In this document: positions 5,201 through 5,355 of the stretch, one piece after another
How positions within the stretch are numbered: the first letter of the stretch is position 1
How the letters are laid out: each line of letters opens with the position of its first letter
Source: Chloroflexota bacterium
GTDB lineage: Bacteria; Chloroflexota; Dehalococcoidia; SHYB01
Reading direction: 5' to 3'
Assembly: GCA_016200725.1 (NCBI GenBank)
Contig: JACQEE010000153.1
Coordinates: 1-5,355 of the forward strand
Length of the DNA: 5,355 nt
The notes under the pieces: generated by a model
Database searches by the model: none
Seen by the model: the letters and a program-made list of their open reading frames with translations, nothing else
What the model was told of the DNA's origin: nothing
Made by a program: the position numbers and the translations under genes

Positions 5201-5355
5201 CTACAGTCGCCCCGCCTTGAGCAGCCGGCGAACACGGTTGGCCGTCGCCTGGTCGAGCTTGTCCTCTTCCAGAAACTTGGCGATATCCTGTTCCGAATAG
5301 CGCCGCAAGGAACCCTCAGCCTCGGCAACCGGCGTGATTTCCAGGTGGCCGCCCA
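5201..5355 (-). CDS. Antitoxin, MazE/AbrB-like, C-terminal part (cut by window edge)
   Basis: The minus strand is open from the window edge to a TAG at 5203-5201 and encodes the last 50 residues of a small protein. The visible part begins GGHLEITPVAEAEG, the end of a swapped-hairpin DNA-binding domain (G-x-LEITP is usual there). It continues with RRYSEQDIAKFLEEDKLDQ and ends in ATANRVRRLLKAGRL. The acidic helix followed by a short basic helix is the typical toxin-wrapping tail of MazE/AbrB-like antitoxins paired with PIN toxins. It should bind and block the PIN protein directly downstream and repress the shared promoter, which lies outside the window. The family call rests on the tail and on context, because the DNA-binding half is missing. 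Confidence 0.75.
   Translation of the reverse strand, partial: GGHLEITPVAEAEGSLRRYSEQDIAKFLEEDKLDQATANRVRRLLKAGRL

Noticed and set aside
1..5355. A new multi-gene defence, biosynthetic or mobile system
   Set aside because: All genes fall into known families, are split over several transcription units, and include no transposase, integrase, nuclease cluster or reverse transcriptase. The PIN pair is an ordinary toxin-antitoxin module.

Overview
The window is a GC-rich bacterial segment with five genes and one partial gene at each end, all ordinary housekeeping or accessory functions. No tRNA, rRNA, CRISPR array or insertion sequence is visible. The high GC content, a leaderless-looking promoter, short palindromic elements scattered between genes, and a MazE/AbrB-like antitoxin next to a PIN toxin recall Chloroflexota genomes (Dehalococcoidia-like). 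That placement is an inference from style and rests on no marker gene.

Layout, left to right. Positions 1-309 (minus) hold the N-terminal part of prolipoprotein diacylglyceryl transferase (lgt), cut by the window edge. A divergent intergenic region (310-485) carries a palindromic repeat just upstream of the lgt ribosome binding site. It also carries an extended -10 promoter whose predicted start coincides with the ATG of the next gene. Positions 486-1955 (plus) encode an MFS exporter with an odd His-rich N-terminal extension of about 75 residues, part of which is read from a palindromic repeat. Positions 1956-2199 hold a second copy of the lgt-side repeat, another palindromic element, and a clear sigma70-type promoter overlapped by a perfect 16-bp palindrome. 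This promoter drives a PadR-family repressor (2200-2739, plus), and the palindrome is a good candidate for its own operator.

Convergent to padR and about 50 bases away is a minus-strand run. In order of transcription it holds the C-terminal end of a MazE/AbrB-like antitoxin (5355-5201), a PIN-domain toxin (5200-4754) whose GTG start abuts the antitoxin stop codon, and a 610-residue multi-pass membrane protein of the DUF2723 / GT-C glycosyltransferase type (4622-2790). The antitoxin and toxin form one translationally coupled module. The GT-C protein is on the same strand but separated by 131 bases, so a functional link is not implied.

The PadR regulator and the MFS exporter are the kind of pair that often works together. 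However, the PadR-type palindrome is found only at the padR promoter and not at the MFS promoter, so a link between them is speculative. I see no convincing new multi-gene system. The best leads are the leaderless MFS gene with its repeat-derived, His-rich N terminus, the padR operator-promoter, and the two direct copies of a palindromic element that flank the MFS gene.
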